A stretch of DNA of 64,000 bases. Origin: Mesoplasma melaleucae (GTDB lineage: Bacteria > Bacillota_I > Bacilli_A > Mycoplasmatales > Mycoplasmataceae). Shown here piece by piece: positions 34,360-44,381 of this stretch. Made by a program: the position numbers and the translations under genes. Every line of letters begins with the position of its first letter. The first letter of the stretch is position 1. Below the pieces are notes generated by a model, which had not been told where the DNA came from, made no database searches, and saw only the letters and a program-made list of their open reading frames with translations. Location of the stretch: the NCBI RefSeq assembly GCF_002804105.1, contig NZ_CP024964.1, positions 124,001-188,000 on the forward strand. The letters are read 5' to 3'.

Positions 34360-34728
34360 ATGATTCAAACATTATCAAAATTAAAAGTAGCAGATAACTC
34401 AGGTGCTAAAGAAGTTCGTGTTATTCGTAATTTAGGTGGATCAGTTAGAAAGTTTACAGGAATTGGAGACATCATCGTTTGTTCAGTTCAATCAACAACT
34501 CCAGGAGGAGCTGTTAAAAAAGGTCAAGTTGTTAAAGCTGTTATTGTTAGAACTACTAGAGAATTAAAAAGAGAAGATGGAACATATATTCGTTTCTCAG
34601 AAAATGCTGTAGTAATTATTAAAGAAGATAAATCTCCACGTGGAACTCGTATTTTCGGTCCAATTGCACGTGAGATTAAAGAAGCTGGATTTGCAAAAAT
34701 TGCATCTTTAGCTCCAGAAGTATTATAA
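34360..34728 (+). CDS. rplN: 50S ribosomal protein L14
   Basis: This protein of 122 residues forms intersubunit bridges. [27 protein letters not shown] and [28 protein letters not shown] are canonical. The Shine-Dalgarno TAGGAGA is at 34345-34351. Confidence 0.98.
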   Translation: MIQTLSKLKVADNSGAKEVRVIRNLGGSVRKFTGIGDIIVCSVQSTTPGGAVKKGQVVKAVIVRTTRELKREDGTYIRFSENAVVIIKEDKSPRGTRIFGPIAREIKEAGFAKIASLAPEVL

Positions 34729-34742
34729 GGAGGAACCAGAGA

Positions 34743-35072
34743 ATGAGCAAATCAAAAATCTTAGTAGGTGACGTGGTTAAAGTTATCGCTGGTTCACACA
34801 AAGGTGAATTAGGACCAATCACTTGAATTTCAAAAGACAAAAAATGAGTTTCAGTTCAAGGAATTAACTCTTTAAAACATGTTAAACCTTCACAAACTGA
34901 TTCAGAAGGTGGAATTAAAGAAGTTTCATCAAAAATTAATTTATCAAACGTAGCATTACAAGATCCTAAAAATAAAGATGGTATTTCAAAAGTTGGATAC
35001 CAAATTGAAGATGGTAAAAAAATTAGAGTTGCTAAAAAATCTAATTCACCATTAAAAAAGGCAAGTAAATAA
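34743..35072 (+). CDS. rplX: 50S ribosomal protein L24
   Basis: This protein of 109 residues is an assembly initiator. It has the KOW motif ([42 protein letters not shown]) and [35 protein letters not shown]-Trp codons at 34824 and 34845 interrupt the frame under the standard code. The Shine-Dalgarno AAGGAGG is at 34728-34734. Confidence 0.97.
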
Positions 35073-35089
35073 GAAAGGGACAAGAAGAA

Positions 35090-35632
35090 ATGAAATCAAG
35101 ATTAGAAACTAGATACAATGAACAAATTGCTCCTGAATTATTTAAAGAATTAGGATATAAATCAGTGATGCAAGTTCCAAAACTTACAAAAATCGTTATT
35201 AATATGGGAGTTGGAGATGCTACAACAGATCCAAAAAAATTAGATGCAGCAGTTGTTGAATTAGAACAATTAACTGGTCAAAAACCATTAGTAACAAAAG
35301 CAAAAAAATCATTAGCTGTATTTAAATTAAGAGAAGGAATGCCAATTGGTACAAAAGTAACTTTAAGAGGGAAAAAGATGTATGACTTCTTAGACCGTCT
35401 AACAAACGTTGCATTACCACGTGTGCGTGACTTTAGAGGAGTTCCAAAAACTTCATTCGATGGATTTGGAAACTTCACATTGGGAGTTAAAGAACAAATT
35501 ATCTTCCCAGAAATTGATTATGATAAAGTTCAAAAATTACGCGGAATGGATATCACAATTGTAACTACTGCAAAAACAAACGAGGAAGCATACAAATTAT
35601 TAGAAAAATTTGGAATGCCTTTCGCTAAATAA
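35090..35632 (+). CDS. rplE: 50S ribosomal protein L5
   Basis: This 5S rRNA-binding protein has 180 residues. The conserved parts are [42 protein letters not shown] and [32 protein letters not shown]. Normal length. The Shine-Dalgarno GAAAGGGA is at 35072-35079. Confidence 0.98.
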   Translation: MKSRLETRYNEQIAPELFKELGYKSVMQVPKLTKIVINMGVGDATTDPKKLDAAVVELEQLTGQKPLVTKAKKSLAVFKLREGMPIGTKVTLRGKKMYDFLDRLTNVALPRVRDFRGVPKTSFDGFGNFTLGVKEQIIFPEIDYDKVQKLRGMDITIVTTAKTNEEAYKLLEKFGMPFAK

Positions 35633-35650
35633 TAAAGGGGATTAGAATAA

Positions 35651-35836
35651 ATGGCTAAAAAATCATTAAAAGTTAAACAAGCTAAACACCAAAAGTTTGG
35701 CGTAAGAAATTACACAAGATGTAATAACTGTGGTAGACCACATGCTGTGCTTAAAAAATTCGGAATTTGCCGTCTATGCTTTAGAAAATATGCATACGAA
35801 GGACAAATTCCTGGGGTTAGAAAAGCTTCTTGATAA
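35651..35836 (+). CDS. rpsN: 30S ribosomal protein S14, zinc-binding type
   Basis: This short zinc form has 61 residues and two CxxC pairs (RCNNCGRPH and [11 protein letters not shown]). The final residue is Trp encoded by TGA at 35831-35833, just before the TAA, giving the family ending KASW. The Shine-Dalgarno AAAGGGGA is at 35635-35642. Confidence 0.97.
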
Positions 35837-35865
35837 TAGGAAATAGAAAGAAAAGGAAATAAAGA

Positions 35866-36255
35866 ATGACAACAGACGTAATCGCAGATATGTTAACTAG
35901 AATCCGTAATGCAAACCAAAGAATGTTAAAAACTGTTAACATTCCTTCATCAAAAATGAAATTGGAAATTGCTAACATCTTAAAAGAAGAAGGATTCATT
36001 TCAAGCTTCACTGTTGAAGGTGAAGTTAAAAAAATTATTACTATTGAATTAAAATATCAAGGAAAACAAAGAGTAATCTCAGGACTTAAAAAGATTTCTA
36101 AACCAGGTCTAAGAGTTTATGCACCAGCAAATGAAATCCCACAAGTATTAAACGGTTTAGGTATTGCAATAGTTTCAACATCACAAGGAATCATGACAGG
36201 AAAAAAAGCACGTCTATCAAATATTGGTGGAGAAGTATTGGCTTTTGTCTGATAA
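35866..36255 (+). CDS. rpsH: 30S ribosomal protein S8
   Basis: This protein of 129 residues binds 16S rRNA directly. [27 protein letters not shown] and [31 protein letters not shown] are canonical; the last residue is a TGA-Trp at 36250-36252. S8 represses the spc operon in E. coli; no matching site was looked for here. The Shine-Dalgarno AAAAGGAAA is at 35852-35860. Confidence 0.97.
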
Positions 36256-36274
36256 TAGGAGGTAGAGGTAAAAT

Positions 36275-36817
36275 ATGTCACGTATAGGAAACAGAATTTT
36301 AATTATCCCTGCAGGTGTTGAAATTAGTGTTGCAGCAGACAACACAGTTACAGTAAAAGGGTCAAAGGGAACTTTAACTCAAAAATTCGCGGAAGTTATC
36401 ACAATCAAAGTTGATGGAGCAAATCTTTCAACAACTAGAGCTAATGAAATTAAACATACAAAACAATTACACGGAACAACAAACTCTTTATTACAAGGAA
36501 TGTTAACTGGTGTAAGTGAAGGGTTCAAAAAAACTCTTGATATTAACGGGGTTGGATATAGAGCAGCATTAGCTGGAAGTAAATTAAATCTTTCACTAGG
36601 TTACTCACACCCAGTTGAATATGCAATTCCACAAGGAATTACATTAGAATGTCCAAAACCAATTCAAATCATTATTTCAGGTATTGATAAACAAGTTGTA
36701 GGACAAGTTGCAGCAGAAATTAGATCATACAGAAAACCAGAACCATATAAAGGTAAAGGAATTAAGTACTCAGATGAAATCATTATTAGAAAAGAAGGGA
36801 AAGCAGCTGGTAAATAA
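36275..36817 (+). CDS. rplF: 50S ribosomal protein L6
   Basis: This protein of 180 residues has two similar alpha/beta domains. [17 protein letters not shown] and the C-terminal [26 protein letters not shown] are canonical. The Shine-Dalgarno AGGAGGTAGAGG is at 36256-36267. Confidence 0.98.
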   Translation: MSRIGNRILIIPAGVEISVAADNTVTVKGSKGTLTQKFAEVITIKVDGANLSTTRANEIKHTKQLHGTTNSLLQGMLTGVSEGFKKTLDINGVGYRAALAGSKLNLSLGYSHPVEYAIPQGITLECPKPIQIIISGIDKQVVGQVAAEIRSYRKPEPYKGKGIKYSDEIIIRKEGKAAGK

Positions 36818-36842
36818 TATCAGAGCTTAAGGTTATAGAATT

Positions 36843-37190
36843 ATGAAATATACTAAACAAGAAGCAAGAAAAAGAAGACATTACCGTGTTAGAGGTAAAG
36901 TTTCTGGTACAGCTGCTAAACCAAGATTAAATGTTTTCAAATCAAATACTAATTTTTACGCACAAATTATTGACGACACAACTGGAACAACTTTAGTTTC
37001 AGCATCATCATTAAACTTGGGATTAAAATCAGGAAACGTTGAAGCAGCTAAAAAAGTTGCAGCAGAAATTGCTAAATTAGCAATCGCAAAAAGCATTGTT
37101 GATGTAGTATTTGATCGTGGTGGATATTTATACCATGGTAAAGTAAAAGCTTTTGCTGAAGCAGCAAGAGAAAACGGATTGAAATTCTAG
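36843..37190 (+). CDS. rplR: 50S ribosomal protein L18
   Basis: This 5S rRNA-binding protein has 115 residues. [37 protein letters not shown] and [28 protein letters not shown] are canonical. The Shine-Dalgarno is weak (TTAAGGTTA at 36828-36836). Confidence 0.98.
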   Translation: MKYTKQEARKRRHYRVRGKVSGTAAKPRLNVFKSNTNFYAQIIDDTTGTTLVSASSLNLGLKSGNVEAAKKVAAEIAKLAIAKSIVDVVFDRGGYLYHGKVKAFAEAARENGLKF

Positions 37191-37210
37191 AAAGGTAAAG
37201 AGTGAGAAAT

Positions 37211-37831
37211 ATGGAAAATAAAACAGAAGTAGTAGTAGCTAAAAACGCTAACAATCAAACTCAACCTGAAAGAAAAAAGTTTGATAGAAAATCAAACCGT
37301 GGCCCTCAAGGACCAAAACAATTCCAAAAAGATGATTTTGAAGAAAAAGTAGTATCAATTAGACGCGTTACTAAAGTTACAAAAGGTGGACGTCACTTTA
37401 GATTCGCAGCAGTTGTTGTTGTTGGAGATAAAAAAGGTCAAGTTGGTTTAGGAACTGGAAAAGCAAACGAAGTTCCTGAATCAATTAAAAAAGCTGTTAA
37501 AGAAGCTAAAAAGAACTTAATTAGAGTCCCTTTAAGAGGAACAACTGTACCTCACGAAGTGATTGGTCACTTTGGAGCAGGACAAGTTTTAATTAAACCA
37601 GCTAAACCTGGTACTGGAGTTATTGCCGGTGGACCAGCTCGTGCTATTATTGAATTAGCAGGTATTGCAGATGTTTATGCTAAATCATTAGGTAGAAATA
37701 ATCCAATTAACATGATTAGAGCTACAATCGATGGTTTAACATCAATGCATACAGCTAAAAAAGTAAATGACTTAAGATTTGGTAAACCAGTTGTTAAAAC
37801 TGAAAAACCAAAAGTAGAAGAAACTAAATAA
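37211..37831 (+). CDS. rpsE: 30S ribosomal protein S5
   Basis: This protein has 206 residues. [44 protein letters not shown] and [29 protein letters not shown] are canonical. About 50 Asn/Lys/Gln-rich residues precede the core, an N-terminal extension. The start is uncertain: an in-frame GTG at 37202 lies 6 bases after AGAAAGG (37189-37195), better spaced than ATG 37211 (15 bases). Both give the same core. L30 (rpmD), which normally follows, is absent. Confidence 0.96.
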   Translation: MENKTEVVVAKNANNQTQPERKKFDRKSNRGPQGPKQFQKDDFEEKVVSIRRVTKVTKGGRHFRFAAVVVVGDKKGQVGLGTGKANEVPESIKKAVKEAKKNLIRVPLRGTTVPHEVIGHFGAGQVLIKPAKPGTGVIAGGPARAIIELAGIADVYAKSLGRNNPINMIRATIDGLTSMHTAKKVNDLRFGKPVVKTEKPKVEETK

Positions 37832-37851
37832 GAAAGGAGCATACACAGATT

Positions 37852-38289
37852 ATGAAATTACATGAATTAAAATATACTGAAGGTAGCAAAAAAGACGTTA
37901 CTAGAGTAGGTAGAGGTATGGCTTCTGGAAAAGGGAAAACTTCTACAAGAGGTCACAAAGGACAAAACTCACGTTCAGGTGGGGGAGTTCGTGTAGGATT
38001 CGAAGGTGGACAAACTCCTTTATACAGAAGACTACCAAAAATTGGATTCACTTCTCCAAACCAAAAAGAATATGTTATTTTAAATCTTTCAGACTTAGAA
38101 AGATTGAATTTATCAACAGTTGATCACAAAGCTTTAATTGAACAAAAAGTTATCAAAAACGAAAAACAATTAGTAAAAGTTTTAGGTAATGGTTCAATTA
38201 CTAAGACAATTGATGTAAAATTAAACAAAGTTTCAAAATCAGCGCAAGCTGCTATTGAAAAACTTGGAGGAAAAGTAGAGGTGATTTAG
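37852..38289 (+). CDS. rplO: 50S ribosomal protein L15
   Basis: This protein of 145 residues has [66 protein letters not shown], all canonical. It follows rpsE directly with only 20 bases between, leaving no room for rpmD. The Shine-Dalgarno AGAAAGGAG is at 37831-37839. Confidence 0.98.
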   Translation: MKLHELKYTEGSKKDVTRVGRGMASGKGKTSTRGHKGQNSRSGGGVRVGFEGGQTPLYRRLPKIGFTSPNQKEYVILNLSDLERLNLSTVDHKALIEQKVIKNEKQLVKVLGNGSITKTIDVKLNKVSKSAQAAIEKLGGKVEVI

Positions 38290-38290
38290 T

Positions 38291-39751
38291 ATGGCAAAAA
38301 AGTTCGCTAAAAAAAGCAAACAATATTATGCCAAAAAATCAAAAAGTAATAATAGTGATTTAAAAACTGGCAACTTCTTTATCAAAAATAAAGATATTTT
38401 AATAAGAATCGCTTTTACTTTATTATTATTAGTGATTATTAGAATTGGAGTATATATAACAGTGCCTGGTATCAGATTAACTTCTGATTATCAAAATGCT
38501 ATTAACAATTCACAGTTCTTTCAGTTACTTTCAACATTAGGGGGAGGTACTATTGGAAGATTCTCAATCTTAGCATTAGGAGTATCTCCTTATATTACAG
38601 CCTCAATTATCGTTCAATTACTTTCAACTGATGTTGTTCCAATCTTAACTAGATGAAACAAATCAGGGGAAAGAGGAAGAAAAAAATTAGATAAACTTAC
38701 TAAAGTGTTGATGATACCATTTGCACTGATGCAAGGAATAGCAACAATCTTTACATTACAACAACAAGGTGTTATTGAACCGGGTTGATCAAGTGATAAT
38801 GTAATGGCTTCTCCTGCGTTCTACTATGTACTAGTACCTTTAGTTATGTTAGCTGGTTCATACTTTATGTTATGAATTGCTGATCAAATTACAATCAAAG
38901 GTGTTGGAAATGGTATTTCAATTGTAATTTTCATTGGAATTATTGTTCAATTACCAAATCAAATGAAAGCTACATATGATTTCTGAATCCCTTCAAATGA
39001 AAGTATTAATGTTTTCTTTGATGGAATCATTAAATTCTCAATTTATTTGTTAGTGTTTTTTATTGTTATATTTGCTGTTGTACTTATGAATGAAGCGGAA
39101 CGTAAAGTACCAATTCAACAAACCGGTAGTGGATTGATTGATTCAAAAGATCATACTCCATATCTACCGTTAAAACTAAATAACGCTGGGGTTATTCCGG
39201 TTATCTTTGCTTCTGCATTGATATCAACACCAATTACAATTGCACAAATTATTGATCCAACAGCTAGCACGTCTGTAGTTGATTCAATCAATGGCTTTGT
39301 AAGGTTTACACAGCATTATCTATCATTTAATACTTGGTGAGGAATAGGAATCTTTGCTGTGATGATTGTGTTATTCACATTCTTATATGCACAAGTTCAA
39401 ATTAATCCTGAAAAGATAAGTGAAAACTTTCAAAAATCAGGAACCTTTATTCCGGGAATTAAACCAGGTAAAGATACAACAAACTTTTTAAAAGGCACAA
39501 TTAATCGATTATCGCTATTTGGAGCTATCTTCTTAGCCTTAATTGCTGCATTACCTTATATTATCTCTAAAGTGACTAATTTACCTAGTCAGTTAGCGAT
39601 TGGGGGTACTGGGCTGATTATTTGTATCTCAGTTGCAATTCAAACAACTCAACAATTACAAGGTCGAATTACACAACATAAATTTATCGAAAGTAAAAAA
39701 CAAAATTTTACTGAAGAAACTTCAAGTCAATGTTCAACACATATTTGATAG
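38291..39751 (+). CDS. secY: Preprotein translocase subunit SecY
   Basis: This is the channel subunit of the Sec translocon, 486 residues with ten expected transmembrane helices. An early helix is at about 35-57, the plug region follows (ITVPGIRLTSDYQ), then GRFSILALGVSPYITASIIVQLLS and later VQINPEKISENFQKSGTFIPGIKPGKDT, the cytosolic loop that binds the ribosome/SecA. Many TGA-Trp codons occur. TGG followed by TGA (Trp-Trp) at 39335-39340 shows both codons in use; the last residue is also a TGA-Trp. It starts 1 base after rplO and closes this transcription unit. Confidence 0.97.
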
Positions 39752-39774
39752 AAGACTCATTTGAGTCTTTTTTC
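39752..39774 (+). terminator. Terminator after secY
   Basis: AAGACTC / GAGTCTT with an ATTT loop and a T-run. It separates the S10-spc genes from cdd-adk. Confidence 0.9.
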
Positions 39775-39804
39775 TATCTCTTTAAAATTATTTTTTAAAT
39801 ATAT

Positions 39805-39810
39805 TATAAT
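39805..39810 (+). promoter_or_regulatory. Promoter -10 before cdd
   Basis: TATAAT lies 22 bases before cdd, with TTAAAA 17 bases upstream of it as a weak -35 (39782-39787). This suggests a new transcription start for cdd-adk-map-infA and the alpha operon. Confidence 0.65.
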
Positions 39811-39832
39811 AGATATGAAAGAGGTATAAAGA

Positions 39833-40240
39833 ATGGATAGCAATCAAATGATATTTGAAGAATTATTAAAACTAAAAGAAAATTCTTATAGTCCGTATTC
39901 TAACTTTAAAGTTGCTTGTTTAATTTATTTACAAGATGGACAAGTGATTAAAGGAATAAATGTTGAAAATGCTTCATATCCTGCAACAATTTGTGCAGAA
40001 AGAACAGCTTTATCACAAGTTTATGCTTTGGGTTATAAAAAAGCAGATATTAAGTCTTTAGAACTATATACTGATTCTGAAATTTTAGGATCTCCATGTG
40101 GAGTATGTCGTCAGTTTATTTCAGAATTAATAGATTGATCAACACCAATTTCAATTTATAGTAAAAAAGGTTTTCAAATTAAAACCAATATTAAAGAGTT
40201 GTTACCATATGCTTTTGAACCAGAACAAATTTTAAAATAA
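39833..40240 (+). CDS. cdd: Cytidine deaminase
   Basis: This zinc enzyme of 135 residues deaminates cytidine and deoxycytidine to uridine and deoxyuridine. The zinc and catalytic residues are C54-A-E56 in TICAERTAL and C89/C92 in GSPCGVCRQF. The Shine-Dalgarno AAAGAGG is at 39819-39825. Its position between secY and adk is unusual, since adk normally follows secY directly. A TGA-Trp at 40136 splits the frame. Confidence 0.96.
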
Positions 40241-40256
40241 AAAAGAGGAGAAAAAT

Positions 40257-40895
40257 ATGAATATTATGTTATTAGGTGCCCCTGGGTCAGGAAAAGGTAC
40301 ATTAGCTGAAAAATTAATTAAAAATCAAGGATTTAACCAAATGTCTACTGGTGATTTAATGCGTAAAGAAATTAAAGATAAAACACCATTAGGAATTGAA
40401 TGCGCAAGATATATGAATGAAGGAAATTTAGTACCAGATGAAGTTACAATGGAGATTGTTAAAAACTTCTTAAAAGACAATCATAATCAATTAATTTTTG
40501 ATGGTATTCCAAGAACATTAAATCAAGCAAAAATATTAGAAGAAAACTTATCAGAATTAAACTCACAAATTGATAAAGTGATTTATATTGATGTTCCAAC
40601 AGAACTTTTATTAGAAAGAATTAGTGGAAGATTAATTTGTCCAAAATGTAAAGTAAGTTATCATATCGTTACAAGAAAACCAAAAACAGAATGAGTTTGT
40701 GATAATGATCAAACTGAATTAGTACGTAGACCAGATGATGCACCAGAAAAAGTTAAAGTAAGATTATATGTATATGCAAATGAAACTGCACCACTTGTTG
40801 ATTACTACAAAAACAAACCAGGTTTTGTACATATTGTTGATAATGCAGACACAACTGCTGAAGAAGTTTATCAAGAAGTTTTAGGAGCATTATAA
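40257..40895 (+). CDS. adk: Adenylate kinase
   Basis: This protein of 212 residues interconverts AMP and ATP with 2 ADP. The P-loop GAPGSGKGT is at 7-15, then MSTGDLMR and FDGIPRTLNQA (usually DGFPR; Ile replaces Phe). The LID is the zinc type, with CPKC and a second pair VCDND in which the fourth ligand is probably Asp. The Shine-Dalgarno AGAGGAG is at 40244-40250. The stop is directly followed by the map ATG. Confidence 0.97.
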
Positions 40896-41654
40896 ATGGT
40901 TGTTACAATTAAATCACCACAAGAAATTGAAAAAATGCGTGTTGCTGGACAAGTCTTGTCTGAAGCAATTGACATGCTAAAATCAATGATTAAACCAGGT
41001 GTAAATTGCTTAGATTTAGATAAAGAATTTGAAAAATTTATTACTGAAAAAAAATGCCAATCAAACTTTAAAGGCTATCACGGATACCCAAAAACTATTT
41101 GTGTTTCGATTAATGAACAACTAGTTCACGGAATTCCACAAGATCGTATTTTACAAGAAGGAGACATTGTTTCTGTTGATACTGGGTGCATTTTTGAGGG
41201 ATATCATGCAGATAGTGCGTTTACTATGATAGTTGGTATTGCAAAAGATAAAAAACATGATATACTATTAAAAGTCACTGAAGAATGCCTGGACTTAGCG
41301 ATCAAAGCTTTAGCTCCAGGTCTTCGTATAGGAACAATTGGAAATATTGTGCAAACTCATGCTGAAAGCTTTGGGTTTGGAGTTCCAAGAGATTATACAG
41401 GGCATGGAATTGGCACACAAATGCATGAAGATCCATTTATACCAAATTATGGTAGAAAAGATACAGGAATGCGTTTACAAGCTGGAATGGTTATTTGTAT
41501 CGAACCAATGATTCAAATAGGAACTTACAAAACAAAACTTGCAGCAGACAATTGAACAGTTCTTTCAGCTGACAAGAGTATGACTGCTCACTTTGAACAC
41601 ACTATCTTAATTACAGATAGCGGTTATGAAGTATTAACTAAATCAAAAAGATAG
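40896..41654 (+). CDS. map: Methionine aminopeptidase, type I
   Basis: This metalloprotease of 252 residues removes initiator Met. All metal ligands are visible: D in VSVDTGCIFEGY and HADSAF, H in GHGIGTQMHEDP, E in VICIEPMIQIG and E in MTAHFEHTILIT; the substrate His is in FKGYHGYPKTIC. It starts immediately after the adk stop. One TGA-Trp at 41553. Confidence 0.97.
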
Positions 41655-41666
41655 GAGTTGTAGTTT

Positions 41667-41903
41667 ATGGCTAAAGAAGCAGAAATGGAATTTGAAGGTA
41701 CAGTTGTCGAAGTTTTACCTAATGCAAAATTTAAAGTACAACTAGAAAACGACATAGTTATTGATGCACACGTGTCAGGTAAAATCCGAATGCATTACAT
41801 TCGCATCTTACCTGGAGATAAAGTAACTGTCGTGATTTCACCATATGATATGACACGTGGAAGAATTACATATAGAAAAATTGCTAAAAAAGCAGAAATG
41901 TAA
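41667..41903 (+). CDS. infA: Translation initiation factor IF-1
   Basis: This OB-fold factor of 78 residues blocks the A site during initiation. [64 protein letters not shown] is canonical. The Shine-Dalgarno TAGGAG is at 41652-41657. It lies 12 bases after map. Confidence 0.98.
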   Translation: MAKEAEMEFEGTVVEVLPNAKFKVQLENDIVIDAHVSGKIRMHYIRILPGDKVTVVISPYDMTRGRITYRKIAKKAEM

Positions 41904-41909
41904 TTATAA

Positions 41910-41935
41910 AAAAAATCGGCTTGTGTCGATTTATA
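41910..41935 (+). repeat. Inverted repeat between infA and rpmJ
   Basis: AAATCG / CGATTT with an 8-base loop, flanked by an A-run and an AT-rich tail. It resembles a weak terminator or attenuator inside the operon; no proper T-run follows. Confidence 0.45.
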
Positions 41936-41972
41936 TTGTTTAAAAACAAGAGAACAAATACGGAGGTTACAG

Positions 41973-42086
41973 ATGAAAGTAAGATCATCAGTCAAAAAAA
42001 TTTGCGACAAATGTCGTGTTATTAGACGTAAAGGCCGCGTAATGATTATTTGTGCACAACCAAAGCACAAACAAAGACAAGGTTAA
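41973..42086 (+). CDS. rpmJ: 50S ribosomal protein L36
   Basis: This zinc protein of 37 residues: [19 protein letters not shown], then a third Cys in IICAQ and a His in PKHKQRQG, giving the C-C-C-H ligand set. The Shine-Dalgarno CGGAGG is at 41961-41966. It is too short for most frame-length cut-offs but unmistakable by sequence and by its place between infA and rpsM. Confidence 0.97.
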
Positions 42087-42140
42087 TTAGTCTAACTTAA
42101 AAATTATTAGATTAAATCATTTAAGAAAGGAATTAGAGAT

Positions 42141-42506
42141 ATGGCTCGTATTAGTGGAGTAGAAATCCCAAACGAAAAAAGAGTTGTAATTTCATTAACA
42201 TATATTTATGGTATTGGATTATCAACATCTCAAAAAGTTTTAGCTAAATTAAACATCAGTGAAGATCTACGTACAAAAGATTTAACTGAAGAACAAATTA
42301 AATTAATTTCTACAGAAATTTCAAACTATAAAGTTGAAGGGGAATTACGTAGAGAAGTTTCATTAAACATTAAACGTTTAATGGAAATAGGATGTTACAG
42401 AGGATTAAGACACCGTAAAGGATTACCTGTAAGAGGACAATCTTCAAAAACAAACGCAAGAACTGTTAAAGGTCCAAGAAAAACTGTAGCTAACAAGAAA
42501 AAATAG
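42141..42506 (+). CDS. rpsM: 30S ribosomal protein S13
   Basis: This protein of 121 residues bridges the subunit heads. [26 protein letters not shown] and [31 protein letters not shown] are canonical. The Shine-Dalgarno AAGAAAGGAA is at 42123-42132. Confidence 0.98.
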   Translation: MARISGVEIPNEKRVVISLTYIYGIGLSTSQKVLAKLNISEDLRTKDLTEEQIKLISTEISNYKVEGELRREVSLNIKRLMEIGCYRGLRHRKGLPVRGQSSKTNARTVKGPRKTVANKKK

Positions 42507-42529
42507 AAGGTAGAAGGAGATAAACAAAC

Positions 42530-42922
42530 ATGGCAAAACCAAAAACAAATAATACAAAAAAACGTATTAAGAAAAATATACCAAAAGGTATCGCTCATAT
42601 TCATTCTACTTTTAATAACACAATTGTTACTATAAGTGATGAAAAAGGAAACGTACTTTCTTGATCAAGTGCTGGAGCGATCGGGTTTAAAGGATCTAAA
42701 AAATCAACACCTTATGCTGCACAAATGATTTCAGAAGCAGCTGCTAAAGGTGCAATGGATCAAGGTGTTAAATCAGTTCAAGTTGAAGTAAAAGGTCCAG
42801 GTCCAGGTCGTGATGCTGCTGTTAGAGCATTAACAATTGCTGGGATGGAAGTAACTTCAATTAAGGATTGTACACCAATCCCTCACAATGGAGTTCGTCC
42901 TAAAAAACGCCCAAGAAAATAA
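42530..42922 (+). CDS. rpsK: 30S ribosomal protein S11
   Basis: This platform protein has 130 residues. [46 protein letters not shown] and the C-terminal [17 protein letters not shown] are canonical. The N-terminal half is separated by a TGA-Trp at 42662. The Shine-Dalgarno AGAAGGAGA is at 42512-42520. Confidence 0.97.
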
Positions 42923-42947
42923 TTATAGAACAAAGGAGTTTTAGCGA

Positions 42948-43901
42948 ATGAAACAATTTAATAAACCAGAATTCGGAATTGTAAAAGAATCACCAAATAA
43001 ATTTTATGGTAAGTTTGAAGTGGCTCCTCTTGAAAGAGGATTTGCTGTAACTTTAGGTAATGCTTTAAGAAGAACATTACTATCTTCAACACCAGGAGCA
43101 AGTGTTTATGCAATTAAAATTGCAGGAGCACAACATGAATTTATTTCTATTGCAGGTATTGAAGAAAATGTTACACGTATCGTTTTAAATATTAAAAAAT
43201 TAATTTTAAAAATTGATAACGCAATTTATAGCGATGATGAAACTGTTGAACTAAAAGTAGGAACATCTACTGTAGGTCCAGTTAATGCAGGAAGTTTAGT
43301 TTTACCAGCAGGAATAGAAGTTTTAAATAAAGACCTTGTCATTGCTAATGTTGCAGAAGGTGGTAATTTAGATTTAGTATTATATGCTAAAAACTCAAGA
43401 GGTTACAAAACTTTCAAGGAAAACAAAGAATTAAAAGATGTAGTACCAGGAATGATTACAATCGATTCAAACTACTCACCAATTATAAAAGTTGCTTATG
43501 GATCAACTCCAATCAACTTAGGTAAAGCTCAAGATTATGAAAAATTAATCTTAGAAGTAGAAACAGATGGATCAATCTTAGCATCAGATGCTGTTTCATT
43601 AGCATCAAAAATTCTAATTTCACACTTTGATGTATTTACAACTTTAGCTGAAGAAATTGAAGAAGTAGCAATCATGGGTGTTGAAACTGTGGAAGAAAAA
43701 GAATTAGACAAACCTGTTGAAGAATTAGAATTTACTCAAAGAAGTTTAAACTGTTTAAAACGTGCTGGAATCAGTACATTAAGAGAATTAGTTTCTAAAA
43801 CAGAAGATGAAATTCAAGATATTAGAAACTTAGGACGTAAGTCATTAAAAGAAATTAAAGATAAAGTTGCGGCTTTAGAATTAACATTCAATCAAAATTA
43901 A
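42948..43901 (+). CDS. rpoA: RNA polymerase subunit alpha
   Basis: This protein of 317 residues nucleates polymerase assembly. The N-terminal domain has GFAVTLGNALRRTLLSSTPGASV; the C-terminal domain (about 245-317) has ELEFTQRSLNCLKRAGISTLRELVSKTEDEIQDIRNLGRKSLKEI, so activator and UP-element contacts are possible. The Shine-Dalgarno AAAGGAG is at 42932-42938. Confidence 0.98.
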   Translation: MKQFNKPEFGIVKESPNKFYGKFEVAPLERGFAVTLGNALRRTLLSSTPGASVYAIKIAGAQHEFISIAGIEENVTRIVLNIKKLILKIDNAIYSDDETVELKVGTSTVGPVNAGSLVLPAGIEVLNKDLVIANVAEGGNLDLVLYAKNSRGYKTFKENKELKDVVPGMITIDSNYSPIIKVAYGSTPINLGKAQDYEKLILEVETDGSILASDAVSLASKILISHFDVFTTLAEEIEEVAIMGVETVEEKELDKPVEELEFTQRSLNCLKRAGISTLRELVSKTEDEIQDIRNLGRKSLKEIKDKVAALELTFNQN

Positions 43902-43926
43902 AATATTTAAAGGGAGGTAAATGTAT

Positions 43927-44286
43927 ATGTCATATATTCAAAAACGTGGTAAGAACACAGCATGAAGAAATTTTTTAATGCGTAACTTAACAAGTGAATT
44001 AATTGTTTCAGAACGTTTAGAAATTACTGAAACAAGAGCTAAAGAATTAAGAAAGCATTTAGATAAAATGATTACTTTAGCTAAACGTGGTGATTTACAC
44101 GCTAGACGTCAAGCTGCTTCATGATTAAGAAATATTGAAGCTAGTTCAAAAGAAGATGTTCTACAAAAATTATTTACAACTATCGCTAAAAAATATAAAG
44201 ATAGAGATGGTGGATACACACGTATCTTAAAATTAGATAACCGTAAAGGTGATAATGCTCCTATGGTTATTATCGAATTAGTTTAG
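43927..44286 (+). CDS. rplQ: 50S ribosomal protein L17
   Basis: This protein of 119 residues has [49 protein letters not shown] and the C-terminal [31 protein letters not shown] 43927 is chosen over ATG 43921 because GGGAGG at 43912-43917 is then 9 bases away and the product has the family N-terminus. TGA-Trp codons at 43963 and 44122 hide it under the standard code. It is the last gene of the alpha operon. Confidence 0.97.
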
Positions 44287-44296
44287 TAATAAAGAA

Positions 44297-44322
44297 TTAA
44301 GGTTAATTACCTTATTTTTTTC
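44297..44322 (+). terminator. Terminator of the alpha operon
   Basis: TAAGGT / ACCTTA around TAATT, followed by TTTTTTT. Confidence 0.85.
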
Positions 44323-44344
44323 GCCTTTTTTGCTTATTTTAATT

Positions 44345-44350
44345 TATAAT
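44345..44350 (+). promoter_or_regulatory. Promoter -10 of the ecf operon
   Basis: TATAAT lies 31 bases before ecfA1, after the alpha-operon terminator. No clear -35. Confidence 0.55.
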
Positions 44351-44381
44351 ATTTATAAATAATTTTTAAACAGGAGGACAC

